The position numbers and the translations under genes are program-made. A stretch of 64,000 nucleotides of DNA from Epibacterium ulvae (GTDB taxonomy: Bacteria > Pseudomonadota > Alphaproteobacteria > Rhodobacterales > Rhodobacteraceae): contig NZ_FMWG01000001.1 in NCBI RefSeq assembly GCF_900102795.1, positions 124,001 through 188,000 of the forward strand, given 5' to 3'. Shown here piece after piece: positions 27,449 to 36,079 of the stretch (positions within the stretch are counted from its first letter, which is position 1; every line of letters starts with the position of its first letter). Below the pieces are notes generated by a model. That model saw only the letters and a list, made by a program, of their open reading frames with translations. It had not been told where the DNA came from and made no database searches.

Positions 27449-28378
27449 ATGTCTGCCATCCTATCCATCAACGCTTTGCGCAAGACCTATGAGGGTGGAT
27501 TCGAAGCGTTGAAGAATGTCACCCTTGAGATTGAGCGGGGTGAAATTCTAGCGCTTTTGGGGCCAAATGGCGCTGGGAAGACCACATTGATTTCAACGAT
27601 TTGTGGGATAACTACGGCTTCTTCCGGTTCGGTAAAAGTCGGAGGTCATGACATCGTAACCGAGTATCGCGCCGCTCGAAACATGATCGGCTTGGTCCCA
27701 CAGGAAATCAATCTGGAACCGTTCGAAACGGTTTGGAGCACTGTAAGTTTTTCGCGTGGTTTGTTTGGTAAACCGCGCAATGACGCATTGCTTGAAGATA
27801 TTCTCAAAAAGCTTTCGCTTTGGGATAAGAGGAAGTCCAAAATTATGGAATTGTCCGGTGGCATGAAGCGACGGGTGCTGATTGCCAAGGCGCTGAGCCA
27901 TGAACCGCAATTGTTGTTTTTGGATGAACCTAGCGCAGGTGTGGATGTTGAGCTGCGCAAAGATATGTGGAAGATCGTTGCAGATCTGAAGGCGCAGGGT
28001 GTCACCATCATTTTGACCACTCACTACATCGAAGAGGCCGAAGCTATCGCAGATCGTATTGGTGTCATTCGACGTGGCGAAATATTACTGGTTGAACACA
28101 AAGATACACTGATGGTGCGGCTGGGGCAAAAGCAATTGGAGGTCCAGCTTTCTGCTCCGATTGAAGACGTGCCGGAGGCGTTGTCTGGATACGATCTGAC
28201 GCTTGCTGCGGATGGGCACGCGCTGATTTACAGCTATGATGTGAAACAAGATCGAACCGGCATTACGGGCTTGCTCAACGCGGTGGCAGAGGCCGGATTG
28301 GTGCTAAGTGACGTACAAACCCGCCAAAGTTCGTTGGAAGAGATCTTTGTTGATCTGGTTGCGGAGGATGCAGCATGA
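27449..28378 (+). CDS. ABC transporter ATP-binding protein (YadG-like)
   Basis: A 309-residue ATPase of an ABC-2 exporter. Walker A is GPNGAGKTT, the signature [16 protein letters not shown], Walker [17 protein letters not shown], and the switch His is in [10 protein letters not shown]. Layout and length match E. coli YadG, whose substrate is unknown. GGAG precedes the ATG at 27449. The stop overlaps the permease start (ATGA). Confidence 0.88.
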   Translation: MSAILSINALRKTYEGGFEALKNVTLEIERGEILALLGPNGAGKTTLISTICGITTASSGSVKVGGHDIVTEYRAARNMIGLVPQEINLEPFETVWSTVSFSRGLFGKPRNDALLEDILKKLSLWDKRKSKIMELSGGMKRRVLIAKALSHEPQLLFLDEPSAGVDVELRKDMWKIVADLKAQGVTIILTTHYIEEAEAIADRIGVIRRGEILLVEHKDTLMVRLGQKQLEVQLSAPIEDVPEALSGYDLTLAADGHALIYSYDVKQDRTGITGLLNAVAEAGLVLSDVQTRQSSLEEIFVDLVAEDAA

Positions 28379-29136
28379 ACTGGACAGCGGTTGCTGCGAT
28401 TTACAAATTCGAAATGGCGCGTTTCTTTCGCACGCTGTTGCAAAGCTTTTTATCGCCTGTCTTATCGACCTCGCTTTATTTCGTCGTGTTTGGATCTGCT
28501 ATTGGAAGCCGGATCCAAGAGGTGGATGGAATTGAATATGGGGCCTTTATTGTACCGGGTCTGATTATGCTGAGCGTGATGACGCAGGGTATTTCAAATG
28601 CCTCTTTCGGGATCTATTTCCCCAAATTTATCGGTACAATCTATGAGGTTTTATCAGCGCCAATCAATTTTCTTGAAGTGGTGCTGGGATATGTCGGGGC
28701 GGCGGCCAGTAAGGCGCTGTTTATCGGTGTGGTGATTCTTGGCACTGCAGCGCTGTTTGTGGATCTGCCGGTTGCACATCCTGTTGCGATGATCTTGTTT
28801 CTTGTTTTGACCAGTCTCAGCTTTGCTCTGCTTGGGTTCATTATTGGGATATGGGCAAAAAGTTTTGAACAATTGCAACTGGTGCCTCTGTTGGTTGTCA
28901 CGCCTTTGGTTTTTCTGGGCGGTGCGTTTTATTCGATATCTATGCTGCCACCCGTTTGGCAGACGGTGACGTTGTTTAATCCAGTCGTCTATTTGATCTC
29001 AGGATTTCGTTGGTCGTTTTTTGGTGCAGCGGATGTGCCCGTACTGGTCAGCCTGCTTGCGATCGGAGGGTTTACACTGGTGTGTTTGGCAGTGATTGGT
29101 TGGATTTTCAAAACCGGTTGGCGCATTCGGGACTAA
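28375..29136 (+). CDS. ABC-2 type transporter permease (YadH-like)
   Basis: A 253-residue permease with about six membrane helices. [15 protein letters not shown] and [15 protein letters not shown] are typical of the ABC-2 family, and length matches E. coli YadH. It pairs with the overlapping ATPase gene to form an exporter. Substrate unknown; drug, lipid or polysaccharide export are all seen in the family. Confidence 0.88.
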   Translation: MNWTAVAAIYKFEMARFFRTLLQSFLSPVLSTSLYFVVFGSAIGSRIQEVDGIEYGAFIVPGLIMLSVMTQGISNASFGIYFPKFIGTIYEVLSAPINFLEVVLGYVGAAASKALFIGVVILGTAALFVDLPVAHPVAMILFLVLTSLSFALLGFIIGIWAKSFEQLQLVPLLVVTPLVFLGGAFYSISMLPPVWQTVTLFNPVVYLISGFRWSFFGAADVPVLVSLLAIGGFTLVCLAVIGWIFKTGWRIRD

Positions 29137-29374
29137 CGAATGCATGGTCTATGCACGCGAGGGCTCCCGTCCAAGGATGACAATCTAAATATTGCCCATC
29201 CTTCGTTGGGCTTGGCGCCGCACGATGCGCGGCGCGGCCGCTGTATGATGCCACCATCACCGACTTGAGAAGCGTTGCAATTTTACGCCTCAGTTGGGAT
29301 GTTTTTGCAAATGTGAGGCATTCCATTCGGGTGTGGATCTTGTTTCACCCATGGCGGCATTCTACATGCTCGCT
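29137..29374. other. Intergenic region with two hairpins
   Basis: Between the ABC permease and the peptidase gene. One hairpin pairs AAGGATG (29173-29179) with CATCCTT (29197-29203), with an inner CAAT/ATTG stem. A second, GC-only, pairs GCGCCGC with GCGGCGC around 29215-29235. Neither is followed by a T run, so they are not standard terminators; they could serve in factor-dependent termination or lie in the leader of the peptidase gene. Confidence 0.4.
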
Positions 29375-30172
29375 ATGAGATATAAATTGCCCCTCTTTAA
29401 AAAAGCGCCCTTGGTCGCTGTCGTGCGCCTTTCAGGGGCAATCGGTTCCTCTGGGCGCGGGTCGCTCAACGATGTTGGGTTGGCACCTGTGCTGGAAAAA
29501 GCCTTTCGTAAGGGCAAACCCGCCGCTGTGGCACTACAGATCAACTCGCCGGGTGGCTCTCCTGTTCAGAGCTCATTGATTGGCGCACGGATCCGTCGTT
29601 TGTCGGAAGAGCTGAGTGTTCCGGTTTATGCCTTTGTCGAAGATGTGGCCGCCTCGGGCGGGTACTGGCTGGCTGCTGCAGCTGATGAAATCTGGGCCGA
29701 TGAAAGTTCAGTGGTTGGTTCAATCGGTGTTATTTCATCTGGTTTTGGCGCGCATGTTTTCCTAGCCCGTCAGGGAATTGAACGGCGTGTCCACACTGCG
29801 GGTGAGAGTAAATCCATGCTGGACCCTTTTAGCCCGCAAAAGCCGGAAGATGTTGCCCGGCTTGAAACACTGTTGGGTGATATTCATGAGGTGTTTAAAA
29901 CCCACGTAAAGACTCGTCGTGCAGACAGGCTTGCGCAAGATCAGGACTTGTTTACCGGTGAGATTTGGCTTGCGCGTCGCGCTGAAGCGCTTGGGTTGAT
30001 TGATGGTATTGGGCACCTAAGACCAAAGATGAAAGAGATCCTTGGTGAAAAAGTACGGTTTCGAGTGCATGGTCCTAAAAAATCATTGCTGAGCCATGTA
30101 GGAATACGTGTGGCTGAAGATGCCATGACAGCCATCGAGGAGCGCGCATCTTTTGCACGTTTTGGCCTCTGA
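29375..30172 (+). CDS. S49 family peptidase (SppA-like)
   Basis: A 265-residue single-repeat signal-peptide-peptidase A relative. The nucleophile Ser94 lies in EDVAASGGYW and the general base Lys146 in TAGESKSML; the 52-residue spacing is right for the Ser/Lys dyad of short SppA proteins. QINSPGGSP forms part of the active-site groove. No clear membrane anchor is present from this start. The ATG at 29375 gives a family-like N-terminus, but ATGs at 29351 and 29366 are in frame and no ribosome site decides between them. Confidence 0.85.
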   Translation: MRYKLPLFKKAPLVAVVRLSGAIGSSGRGSLNDVGLAPVLEKAFRKGKPAAVALQINSPGGSPVQSSLIGARIRRLSEELSVPVYAFVEDVAASGGYWLAAAADEIWADESSVVGSIGVISSGFGAHVFLARQGIERRVHTAGESKSMLDPFSPQKPEDVARLETLLGDIHEVFKTHVKTRRADRLAQDQDLFTGEIWLARRAEALGLIDGIGHLRPKMKEILGEKVRFRVHGPKKSLLSHVGIRVAEDAMTAIEERASFARFGL

Positions 30173-30173
30173 C

Positions 30174-30347
30174 GTGCTTTTTAAGATTGTAACATTATTT
30201 CTGGTGGCGATGGGTGTATTGGCCATGTTTGGAAAATTGCGCTTGCCGGGTCACAAGCACCTGAAATCCGCACGTTGTCCGCAATGTGGGCGATTTAGAA
30301 TTGGAAAAGGCCCCTGTGGCTGTGGACATGGAGGACGTGGCACATGA
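30174..30347 (+). CDS. Small membrane protein with zinc-ribbon-like cysteines
   Basis: A 57-residue protein from a GTG start two bases after the peptidase stop. Residues 2-20 form one membrane helix. The tail carries CPQC (35-38) and CGC (48-50), a four-Cys arrangement that could bind zinc or another metal. I do not know the family. The gene is squeezed between the SppA-like peptidase and the CaCA antiporter, whose start it overlaps by 4 bases, so it is translated as part of that operon. Confidence 0.65.
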   Translation: MLFKIVTLFLVAMGVLAMFGKLRLPGHKHLKSARCPQCGRFRIGKGPCGCGHGGRGT

Positions 30348-31291
30348 TGCCATGGCTGTACTCGGCTTTGGGGCTGGTCGTTTTGTTGTTGGCGGGTGAT
30401 GCATTGGTGCGCGGGGCAGTGAACCTAAGCTTGCGCCTTGGCGTCCCTGCTTTGATTGTAAGCTTAACAATTGTTGCTTTCGGTACTTCCGCGCCTGAGT
30501 TGCTTATTGCGATTGAAGCGGTTGATGATCACGCACCTGGTATTGCGCTGGGTAATGTTGTTGGGTCAAATACGGCGAATGTTCTTCTGGTGCTAGGTAT
30601 TCCAGCCTTGATGACTGGATTGCAGACCAGCCACTGCGACACGCGCAAAAATTATGTCTTTATGATCGTAGCATCGTTGGTTTTTGTTGCGCTGGCTTTT
30701 GTTGGCACGTTCACTCTATTCTCTGGCATCGCTCTGCTTGCATTGTTGACTGTTGTGTTGCTGATCGCGGCACGCGAGGCAAAAGCACATCGTAAGATGA
30801 GTGGGCAGGCAGATGAGCTGGAAGATATCGAAGAAGCTGATCCAAATATGCCGTATTGGCGGATTGCTATCTATCTGGTTTTGGGCCTCATTGGGCTTCC
30901 GCTTGGGGCAGATCTTTTGGTTGATAATGCAACAGTCATTGCGCGCACTTATGGTGTGAGCGAGACTGTGATTGGTTTGACGTTGGTTGCCGTCGGGACA
31001 TCCTTACCGGAACTCGCCACAACAGTCATGGCTGCACTGCGCCAACAGGCTGAAGTCGCGCTTGGCAATGTGATCGGGTCAAATATGTTCAATCTGCTTG
31101 CGATCATCGGTATCGCGACATTCATTGGAGATATACCAGTTGCAGATCGCTTTATGACATATGATTTTTGGGTCATGCTTGGCGCGTCACTTTTGCTGGT
31201 GCCTTTTGTTTTCTTCAAAAAGGACATCACTCGGGCTTGGGGGATCGGGTTCTCTGGTCTCTACGTTGTCTACATGGTGTCTTTGTTCTAA
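30344..31291 (+). CDS. Calcium/sodium antiporter (CaCA family, YrbG-like)
   Basis: A 315-residue membrane protein with ten or so helices in two inverted repeats. The alpha-repeats carry the ion-binding motifs VAFGTSAPELLI and VAVGTSLPELATT, each followed by a GNVVGSN/GNVIGSN motif. An acidic loop lies between the halves (ELEDIEEADPN). It belongs to the bacterial K+-independent Na+/Ca2+ exchangers; the true ions are not established. Confidence 0.9.
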   Translation: MMPWLYSALGLVVLLLAGDALVRGAVNLSLRLGVPALIVSLTIVAFGTSAPELLIAIEAVDDHAPGIALGNVVGSNTANVLLVLGIPALMTGLQTSHCDTRKNYVFMIVASLVFVALAFVGTFTLFSGIALLALLTVVLLIAAREAKAHRKMSGQADELEDIEEADPNMPYWRIAIYLVLGLIGLPLGADLLVDNATVIARTYGVSETVIGLTLVAVGTSLPELATTVMAALRQQAEVALGNVIGSNMFNLLAIIGIATFIGDIPVADRFMTYDFWVMLGASLLLVPFVFFKKDITRAWGIGFSGLYVVYMVSLF

Positions 31292-31322
31292 TCGATTTAC
31301 ATCACTTTTGGAGGGACAGACC

Positions 31323-32096
31323 ATGCGTGCACTTGTAACCGGAGCAGGGCAACGTATCGGTCAGGCGGTGGCAGTTGAACTTGCGCGCCACGGATATGAT
31401 ATCGCGGTGCATTATGCGACTTCTGAGGCGGGCGCAGCAGACACGTGTGCGCAGATCCATAACTTGGGACAGCGTGCTGTCCCTCTGCAAGCGGATCTGC
31501 TGGACGAATTGGCTCTGCAGACTTTGCTGCCACAAGCCGCTGACGGGCTAGGGGGACCGATCACCTGTTTGGTTAACAATGCATCCATCTTTGAAGAAGA
31601 TGATCTGACAACCGCCACGCGTCAGAGTTGGGATCGTCATTTCGGCAGCAATTTACGGGCGCCTTTTGTGTTGACCCAGGCGATGGCTGAACAGGAGCTG
31701 ACTGCGCAAACGCAGGGAGGTGAGCCCTGTGCCTCAGCACTGATCTTGAATTTTGTGGATCAGCGTGTGCGACGCCTGACGCCTAAGTTTGCGACCTATA
31801 CGCTCGCAAAGTCTGCGCTTTGGACATTGACGCAAACAGCAGCCCAAGCACTTGCTCCGCATATTCGGGTTAATGCAATTGGGCCGGGTCCGACGCTACA
31901 GGGCGCGCGGCAGGCACCTGAAGATTTTAAAGACCAACGTGCGGCTACAATCCTTCAACGTGGTGCGGATTTGGATGATATTCAGTCGGCGGTAAGCTAT
32001 TTTCTACACGCTAAGTCAGTAACTGGTCAGATGATTTGTGTGGACGGTGGGCAACATTTGGCGTGGGAAACGCCGGATGTTTCAGGTCATGAATAA
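31323..32096 (+). CDS. SDR family protein, pteridine reductase/FolM-like
   Basis: A 257-residue SDR with an intact YxxxK (YTLAK). The region around it, LNFVDQRVRRLTPKFATYTLAKSAL in part, matches pteridine reductases and dihydromonapterin reductase FolM, where the first residues of this loop hold the pterin. The cofactor site is TGAGQRIGQAV, again the TGxxxRIG form of that group. GGAGGG precedes the ATG at 31323. Reduction of a pterin with NADPH is likely but not shown. Confidence 0.78.
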   Translation: MRALVTGAGQRIGQAVAVELARHGYDIAVHYATSEAGAADTCAQIHNLGQRAVPLQADLLDELALQTLLPQAADGLGGPITCLVNNASIFEEDDLTTATRQSWDRHFGSNLRAPFVLTQAMAEQELTAQTQGGEPCASALILNFVDQRVRRLTPKFATYTLAKSALWTLTQTAAQALAPHIRVNAIGPGPTLQGARQAPEDFKDQRAATILQRGADLDDIQSAVSYFLHAKSVTGQMICVDGGQHLAWETPDVSGHE

Positions 32097-32409
32097 CGCA
32101 ACTTGGCTGTTAATATTTCGTTAACCGCCACAAAGAATCAACATGCTTTGCTGTTGGTTGCGATTCCGTTACATAAAGTTTCGAGAACGTGAAAGAGGCT
32201 TTTTGGATAATAATTTTTCGCTTAAAAACAATACCTTAATTGATTGCCTAAAAATTAATCATTTGAGCGAAACCTCTATATTTCAAGGAAAAATGGCGGA
32301 TAATCAGAAGATATCATCAGGGTTATCCACAGGATTCGTGGACTTGTTGAGCATTGCGAAAGGCACGCTGATATTGCAGCCTACTTAGACCCAGCCTAAG
32401 ACTGATTCC
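32097..32409. other. AT-rich gene-free region before uvrC
   Basis: About 310 bases, clearly richer in A and T than the genes around it. It holds an imperfect hairpin after the SDR gene (32105-32113 with 32121-32129), several AATT/TTAA-rich stretches and a DnaA-box-like sequence. An open frame of 81 codons crosses it but has no ribosome site and an unusual composition. The uvrC promoter must be here. Confidence 0.5.
32323..32331 (+). promoter_or_regulatory. DnaA-box-like sequence TTATCCACA
   Basis: A perfect match to the DnaA box consensus TTATNCACA, about 80 bases before the uvrC start. Only one is visible, so it is not an origin. It could place uvrC under DnaA control, or be chance. Confidence 0.35.
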
Positions 32410-34302
32410 ATGACAGATACGGCAAATAATACCGACGACGTGACACCGGAAAAGGTTTCCATCCCAACAGGCTACAAGGTTATCCAGCATTATGTAAAAA
32501 CGCTGGAAACATCACCGGGCGTCTATCGTATGCTCGATGCTGAGAGTCGGGTGTTATATGTCGGAAAGGCTCGTAATCTGCGGGCGCGCGTTAGCAATTA
32601 CACGCGTCCGGGAAATTCGCCTCGTATCGAGAAGATGATTTCTCTGACAGCTTCGATGATGTTTTTGACCACACGGACAGAAACCGAGGCGCTTTTGCTT
32701 GAGCAGAATCTGATTAAGCAGCTGAAGCCGAAATACAATGTTTTGCTGCGGGATGATAAGAGTTTTCCCAATATCATTGTTGCGAAAAACCATGCCTTCG
32801 CGCAGATCAAAAAGCATCGCGGCGCGCGTAAAGAAAACGGGAGCTATTTTGGACCTTTTGCCAGTGCTGGCGCTGTGAACCGCACGCTGAACCAGCTGCA
32901 AAAAGCATTTTTGCTGCGCAATTGTTCAGATGCGATGTTTGACAGTCGCACTCGGCCTTGTCTGCAATATCAGATTAAGCGTTGCTCGGCGCCTTGTACG
33001 GGTATGATTTCTCGCGAAGATTATAATGAAAGCGTCCGCGATGCAGAACGCTTTTTGTCGGGGCGCTCGACCAAAATTCAGGAAGAGCTTGCGGAACAGA
33101 TGATGGCAGCGTCTGAGGCGATGGAGTTCGAACGCGCTGCCGCCTTACGCGACCGGATCAAGGCGCTAACACAGGTGCAGTCGGTGCAAGGCATTAATCC
33201 GCGTGGAGTCGCTGAGGCTGATATAATCGGGCTTCATATCGAAAAGGGCCAAGCTTGCGTTCAAGTGTTCTTTATTCGCGCCAATCAAAACTGGGGCAAT
33301 CAGGATTTCTACCCGCGCATTGACGCCGACAACTCCCCTGCAGAGGTGATGGAGGCCTTTGTCGGACAGTTCTACGATAACAAAGAAGTACCGCGGCAGT
33401 TGATCCTGTCAGATGGGATCGAGAATACTGATTTGATGTGTGATGCGCTCAGCGAAAAGGCAGGGCGTAAGGTTGAAATTCTTGTTCCTATTCGTGGAGA
33501 AAAAACGGAGCTGGTGGCGGGTGCTGTGCGAAACGCGCGTGAAAGTCTCGCGCGGAAAATGGCTGAAAGTGCGACACAGGCTAAATTGCTGCGAGGGCTG
33601 GCCGAGGCTTTCGCGCTTGAGGGGCCGCCGCAACGGATTGAGGTCTACGACAACTCGCATATTCAAGGTACGAATGCGGTAGGCGGTATGATTGTCGCTG
33701 GCCCAGAAGGGTTTGTGAAAAATGCGTATCGCAAGTTTAACATCAAAGGCGATGACCTGACGCCTGGTGATGACTTTGGCATGATGAAAGAGGTGCTGCA
33801 TCGGCGCTTTTCACGTTTACTGAAAGAAGACCCCGGACGCGACAAAGGGCTCTGGCCTGATTTACTGTTAATTGATGGTGGGGCGGGGCAGGTCAGTGCC
33901 GTTGCTGAAATCATGGAAGAGCACGGCGTACAGGATATCCCCATGGTCGGGGTCGCCAAAGGGGAGGATCGGGATCACGGCAAGGAGGAGTTTTATCGCA
34001 TCGGAGAGCGCCCCTTTGCGCTACAGCGTAATGATCCGGTTCTTTATTTTATCCAGCGCCTGCGAGACGAGGCACACCGTTTTGCTATTGGTACGCATCG
34101 GGCAAAACGGGCCAAGTCAATGAGCGCAAATCCTCTTGATGATGTGCCCGGCGTGGGCGCATCACGCAAACGCGCGCTCCTAATACACTTTGGCAGTGCC
34201 AAAGCTGTCACACGCGCAGATCTGGCTGATCTGCGGGCGGTGGATGGTATATCTGATGCTCTTGCTGAACGGATCTACGATCATTTTCATGCACAGGGTT
34301 AG
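32410..34302 (+). CDS. uvrC: Excinuclease ABC subunit UvrC
   Basis: UvrC makes both incisions in nucleotide excision repair. The 630-residue protein has all four parts: GIY-YIG nuclease at the N-terminus ([20 protein letters not shown]), a UVR domain for UvrB contact near 215-250, the RNase-H-like nuclease ([19 protein letters not shown]), and a C-terminal helix-hairpin-helix pair ([14 protein letters not shown]). Full length and undamaged. Confidence 0.97.
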   Translation: MTDTANNTDDVTPEKVSIPTGYKVIQHYVKTLETSPGVYRMLDAESRVLYVGKARNLRARVSNYTRPGNSPRIEKMISLTASMMFLTTRTETEALLLEQNLIKQLKPKYNVLLRDDKSFPNIIVAKNHAFAQIKKHRGARKENGSYFGPFASAGAVNRTLNQLQKAFLLRNCSDAMFDSRTRPCLQYQIKRCSAPCTGMISREDYNESVRDAERFLSGRSTKIQEELAEQMMAASEAMEFERAAALRDRIKALTQVQSVQGINPRGVAEADIIGLHIEKGQACVQVFFIRANQNWGNQDFYPRIDADNSPAEVMEAFVGQFYDNKEVPRQLILSDGIENTDLMCDALSEKAGRKVEILVPIRGEKTELVAGAVRNARESLARKMAESATQAKLLRGLAEAFALEGPPQRIEVYDNSHIQGTNAVGGMIVAGPEGFVKNAYRKFNIKGDDLTPGDDFGMMKEVLHRRFSRLLKEDPGRDKGLWPDLLLIDGGAGQVSAVAEIMEEHGVQDIPMVGVAKGEDRDHGKEEFYRIGERPFALQRNDPVLYFIQRLRDEAHRFAIGTHRAKRAKSMSANPLDDVPGVGASRKRALLIHFGSAKAVTRADLADLRAVDGISDALAERIYDHFHAQG

Positions 34303-34386
34303 AGATGCTGTAAGTCTAAGTGTTCTGACGACAAAAGAGCGAAAGGGTGCTTTTCACCACCGGCCAGCACGGCTACTGTGCGCCTC

Positions 34387-35058
34387 ATGCGATGGACGAT
34401 ACCCAATATTCTGACCACACTGCGGCTGCTTGCGGCGCCGGGCGTGGCGATCATGTTTCTTTATTTTGCGCGCCCTTTGGCAGATTGGCTTGCCCTTTTG
34501 CTGTTTCTGGGGGCTGCGCTGACCGATTGGTTTGATGGCTATCTGGCTCGCCTGTGGAAGCAGGAAACCAAATTAGGAGCCATGTTAGACCCTATTGCAG
34601 ATAAGGCGATGGTGGTTGTCGCCCTGATGGTCATCGTTGGGTATTCCGAAGACAACTGGATTCCGTGGCTGGTCCTTCCAGCGACGATTATCTTATTTCG
34701 GGAAGTCTTTGTCTCTGGGCTGCGTGAATACCTTGGTGACACGGCAGGCACGTTGAAGGTGACAAAATTGGCCAAGTGGAAAACCACAGTCCAAATGCTG
34801 GCCATTGCGGTTTTGTTTGGCAAAGGGATCTTTGAACACTACCTTGGGATGGCAGTTTGGGGGATGGATCAGGATATGGTCGATCAGATCATGACCGGGG
34901 CCGTGGAAGATACCCAGTACCTGCGCCTGACCTTTGAGGGGATGGTGTGGAGTGGCCGTTTGGGACTGTGGTTGCTGTGGCTGGCTGCGATTTTGACTTT
35001 TCTGACGGGGGCAGATTACTTCCGCAAAGCCCTTCCTCATTTAAAGGAACCTGCGTGA
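34387..35058 (+). CDS. pgsA: CDP-diacylglycerol--glycerol-3-phosphate 3-phosphatidyltransferase
   Basis: PgsA makes phosphatidylglycerol phosphate. The CDP-alcohol phosphotransferase motif is complete: DGYLARLWKQETKLGAMLD followed by PIADK. The 223-residue protein has several membrane helices. The ATG at 34387 gives the usual start (MRWTIPNILT); a GTG at 34378 would add three residues. The stop overlaps the moaD start as TGATG. Confidence 0.93.
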   Translation: MRWTIPNILTTLRLLAAPGVAIMFLYFARPLADWLALLLFLGAALTDWFDGYLARLWKQETKLGAMLDPIADKAMVVVALMVIVGYSEDNWIPWLVLPATIILFREVFVSGLREYLGDTAGTLKVTKLAKWKTTVQMLAIAVLFGKGIFEHYLGMAVWGMDQDMVDQIMTGAVEDTQYLRLTFEGMVWSGRLGLWLLWLAAILTFLTGADYFRKALPHLKEPA

Positions 35059-35303
35059 TGGATGTTTTATATTTTGCATGGGTTCGGGAACGTATTGGTG
35101 AGCCGCGTGAAGTGGTCGAGACCTCTGCGACAACGGTGAATGAGTTGGTGCAGGAACTTGCCGCACGGGAAGAGCGCTACGCTCTTGCGTTTTCTGACCT
35201 AACGGCATTGCGCGTGGCTTTGGATCAGGAGCTGAGCGACTTTGATGCCCCGCTTGAAGGTGTGCGTGAAGTTGCCTTTTTCCCCCCAATGACTGGGGGG
35301 TAA
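35058..35303 (+). CDS. moaD: Molybdopterin synthase sulfur carrier subunit MoaD
   Basis: An 81-residue ubiquitin-fold protein ending in PPMTGG; the C-terminal Gly-Gly is the thiocarboxylation site. With MoaE it puts the dithiolene sulfurs into precursor Z. Its start overlaps the pgsA stop and moaE begins 4 bases after its own stop, so the three genes are translationally linked. Confidence 0.93.
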   Translation: MDVLYFAWVRERIGEPREVVETSATTVNELVQELAAREERYALAFSDLTALRVALDQELSDFDAPLEGVREVAFFPPMTGG

Positions 35304-35307
35304 AGCC

Positions 35308-35754
35308 ATGGATGTGCGGGTTCAGACAGAAGATTTCGACCTAGGCGAAGTTGCAAGTTCATTTTCAACTGGTTTGGACAATGCAGGCGCAGTGGTGACG
35401 TTTACTGGTATTGTTCGCGACGCCGATGCCGGCGATATGCTTGCGATGGAGATCGAGCACTATCCGGGCATGACGCAAAAAGCGCTTGAAACCATTACAG
35501 CTGAGGCGATTGCGCGCTGGTCTTTGGCGAATGCTTTGGTCATTCACCGACATGGACGTTTAGAGCCGGGCGCGCAGATTATGATGGTCGCGACGGCTGC
35601 GCGTCATCGCAAAGATGCCTTTGAAGCTGCAGAGTTTCTGATGGACTTCCTGAAATCACGGGCACCATTTTGGAAAAAAGAAATTCTGAAAGATGGCAAC
35701 GCGGATTGGGTAGCCGCAAAAGATACCGATGAACAGGCTTTGAAGCGCTGGTAA
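35308..35754 (+). CDS. moaE: Molybdopterin synthase catalytic subunit MoaE
   Basis: A 148-residue MoaE. The conserved regions are VTFTGIVRD, EIEHYPGMTQKAL, IHRHGRLEPG and the active-site lysines in APFWKKE. Forms the heterotetramer with MoaD, encoded immediately upstream. Its stop lies 10 bases from the end of the convergent coiled-coil gene. Confidence 0.94.
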   Translation: MDVRVQTEDFDLGEVASSFSTGLDNAGAVVTFTGIVRDADAGDMLAMEIEHYPGMTQKALETITAEAIARWSLANALVIHRHGRLEPGAQIMMVATAARHRKDAFEAAEFLMDFLKSRAPFWKKEILKDGNADWVAAKDTDEQALKRW

Positions 35755-35764
35755 ACTAAATGAA

Positions 35765-36079
35765 CTAGTGATTTAGATGTGCCCGCAGTTCTTCGGTTTC
35801 GCGACGTGCATCGCGCAGGCCGTCCATTGCAGCGCGTAGTTCCGCCTCGGTTTGGGCCAATTGATTGGTCAGTTCAGCCTCGCGGCTTTGCAGATAGTGA
35901 ATGGCCTGATCGCGTGTTTCTTCTGCTTCGTGCAACTCTTGGCTCATCCGGTCCAAATCTGCGACATCGCTTTGATTGACCCGTGTAAAACGGTGAACAA
36001 GCCAATTAGAAAACCATCCCATCAGGAAGGCGACAAAGAGAATGATGGCAGTTGCGATAATGAATTCGGGACCGTTCAT
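35765..36079 (-). CDS. Hypothetical single-span membrane protein with coiled coil
   Basis: A 104-residue protein. Residues about 6-27 are a membrane helix (FIIATAIILFVAFLMGWFSNW) and residues about 38-104 a continuous charged heptad-like coiled coil rich in Glu, Arg and Leu. I do not recognise a family. Its start overlaps the stop of the OmpA-family gene by 4 bases, so it is very likely a partner or adjunct of that envelope protein. Confidence 0.75.
   Translation of the reverse strand: MNGPEFIIATAIILFVAFLMGWFSNWLVHRFTRVNQSDVADLDRMSQELHEAEETRDQAIHYLQSREAELTNQLAQTEAELRAAMDGLRDARRETEELRAHLNH

Noticed and set aside
32143-32388. An 81-codon open frame in the AT-rich gap before uvrC
   Set aside because: No ribosome site and no coding-like composition; more likely non-coding.
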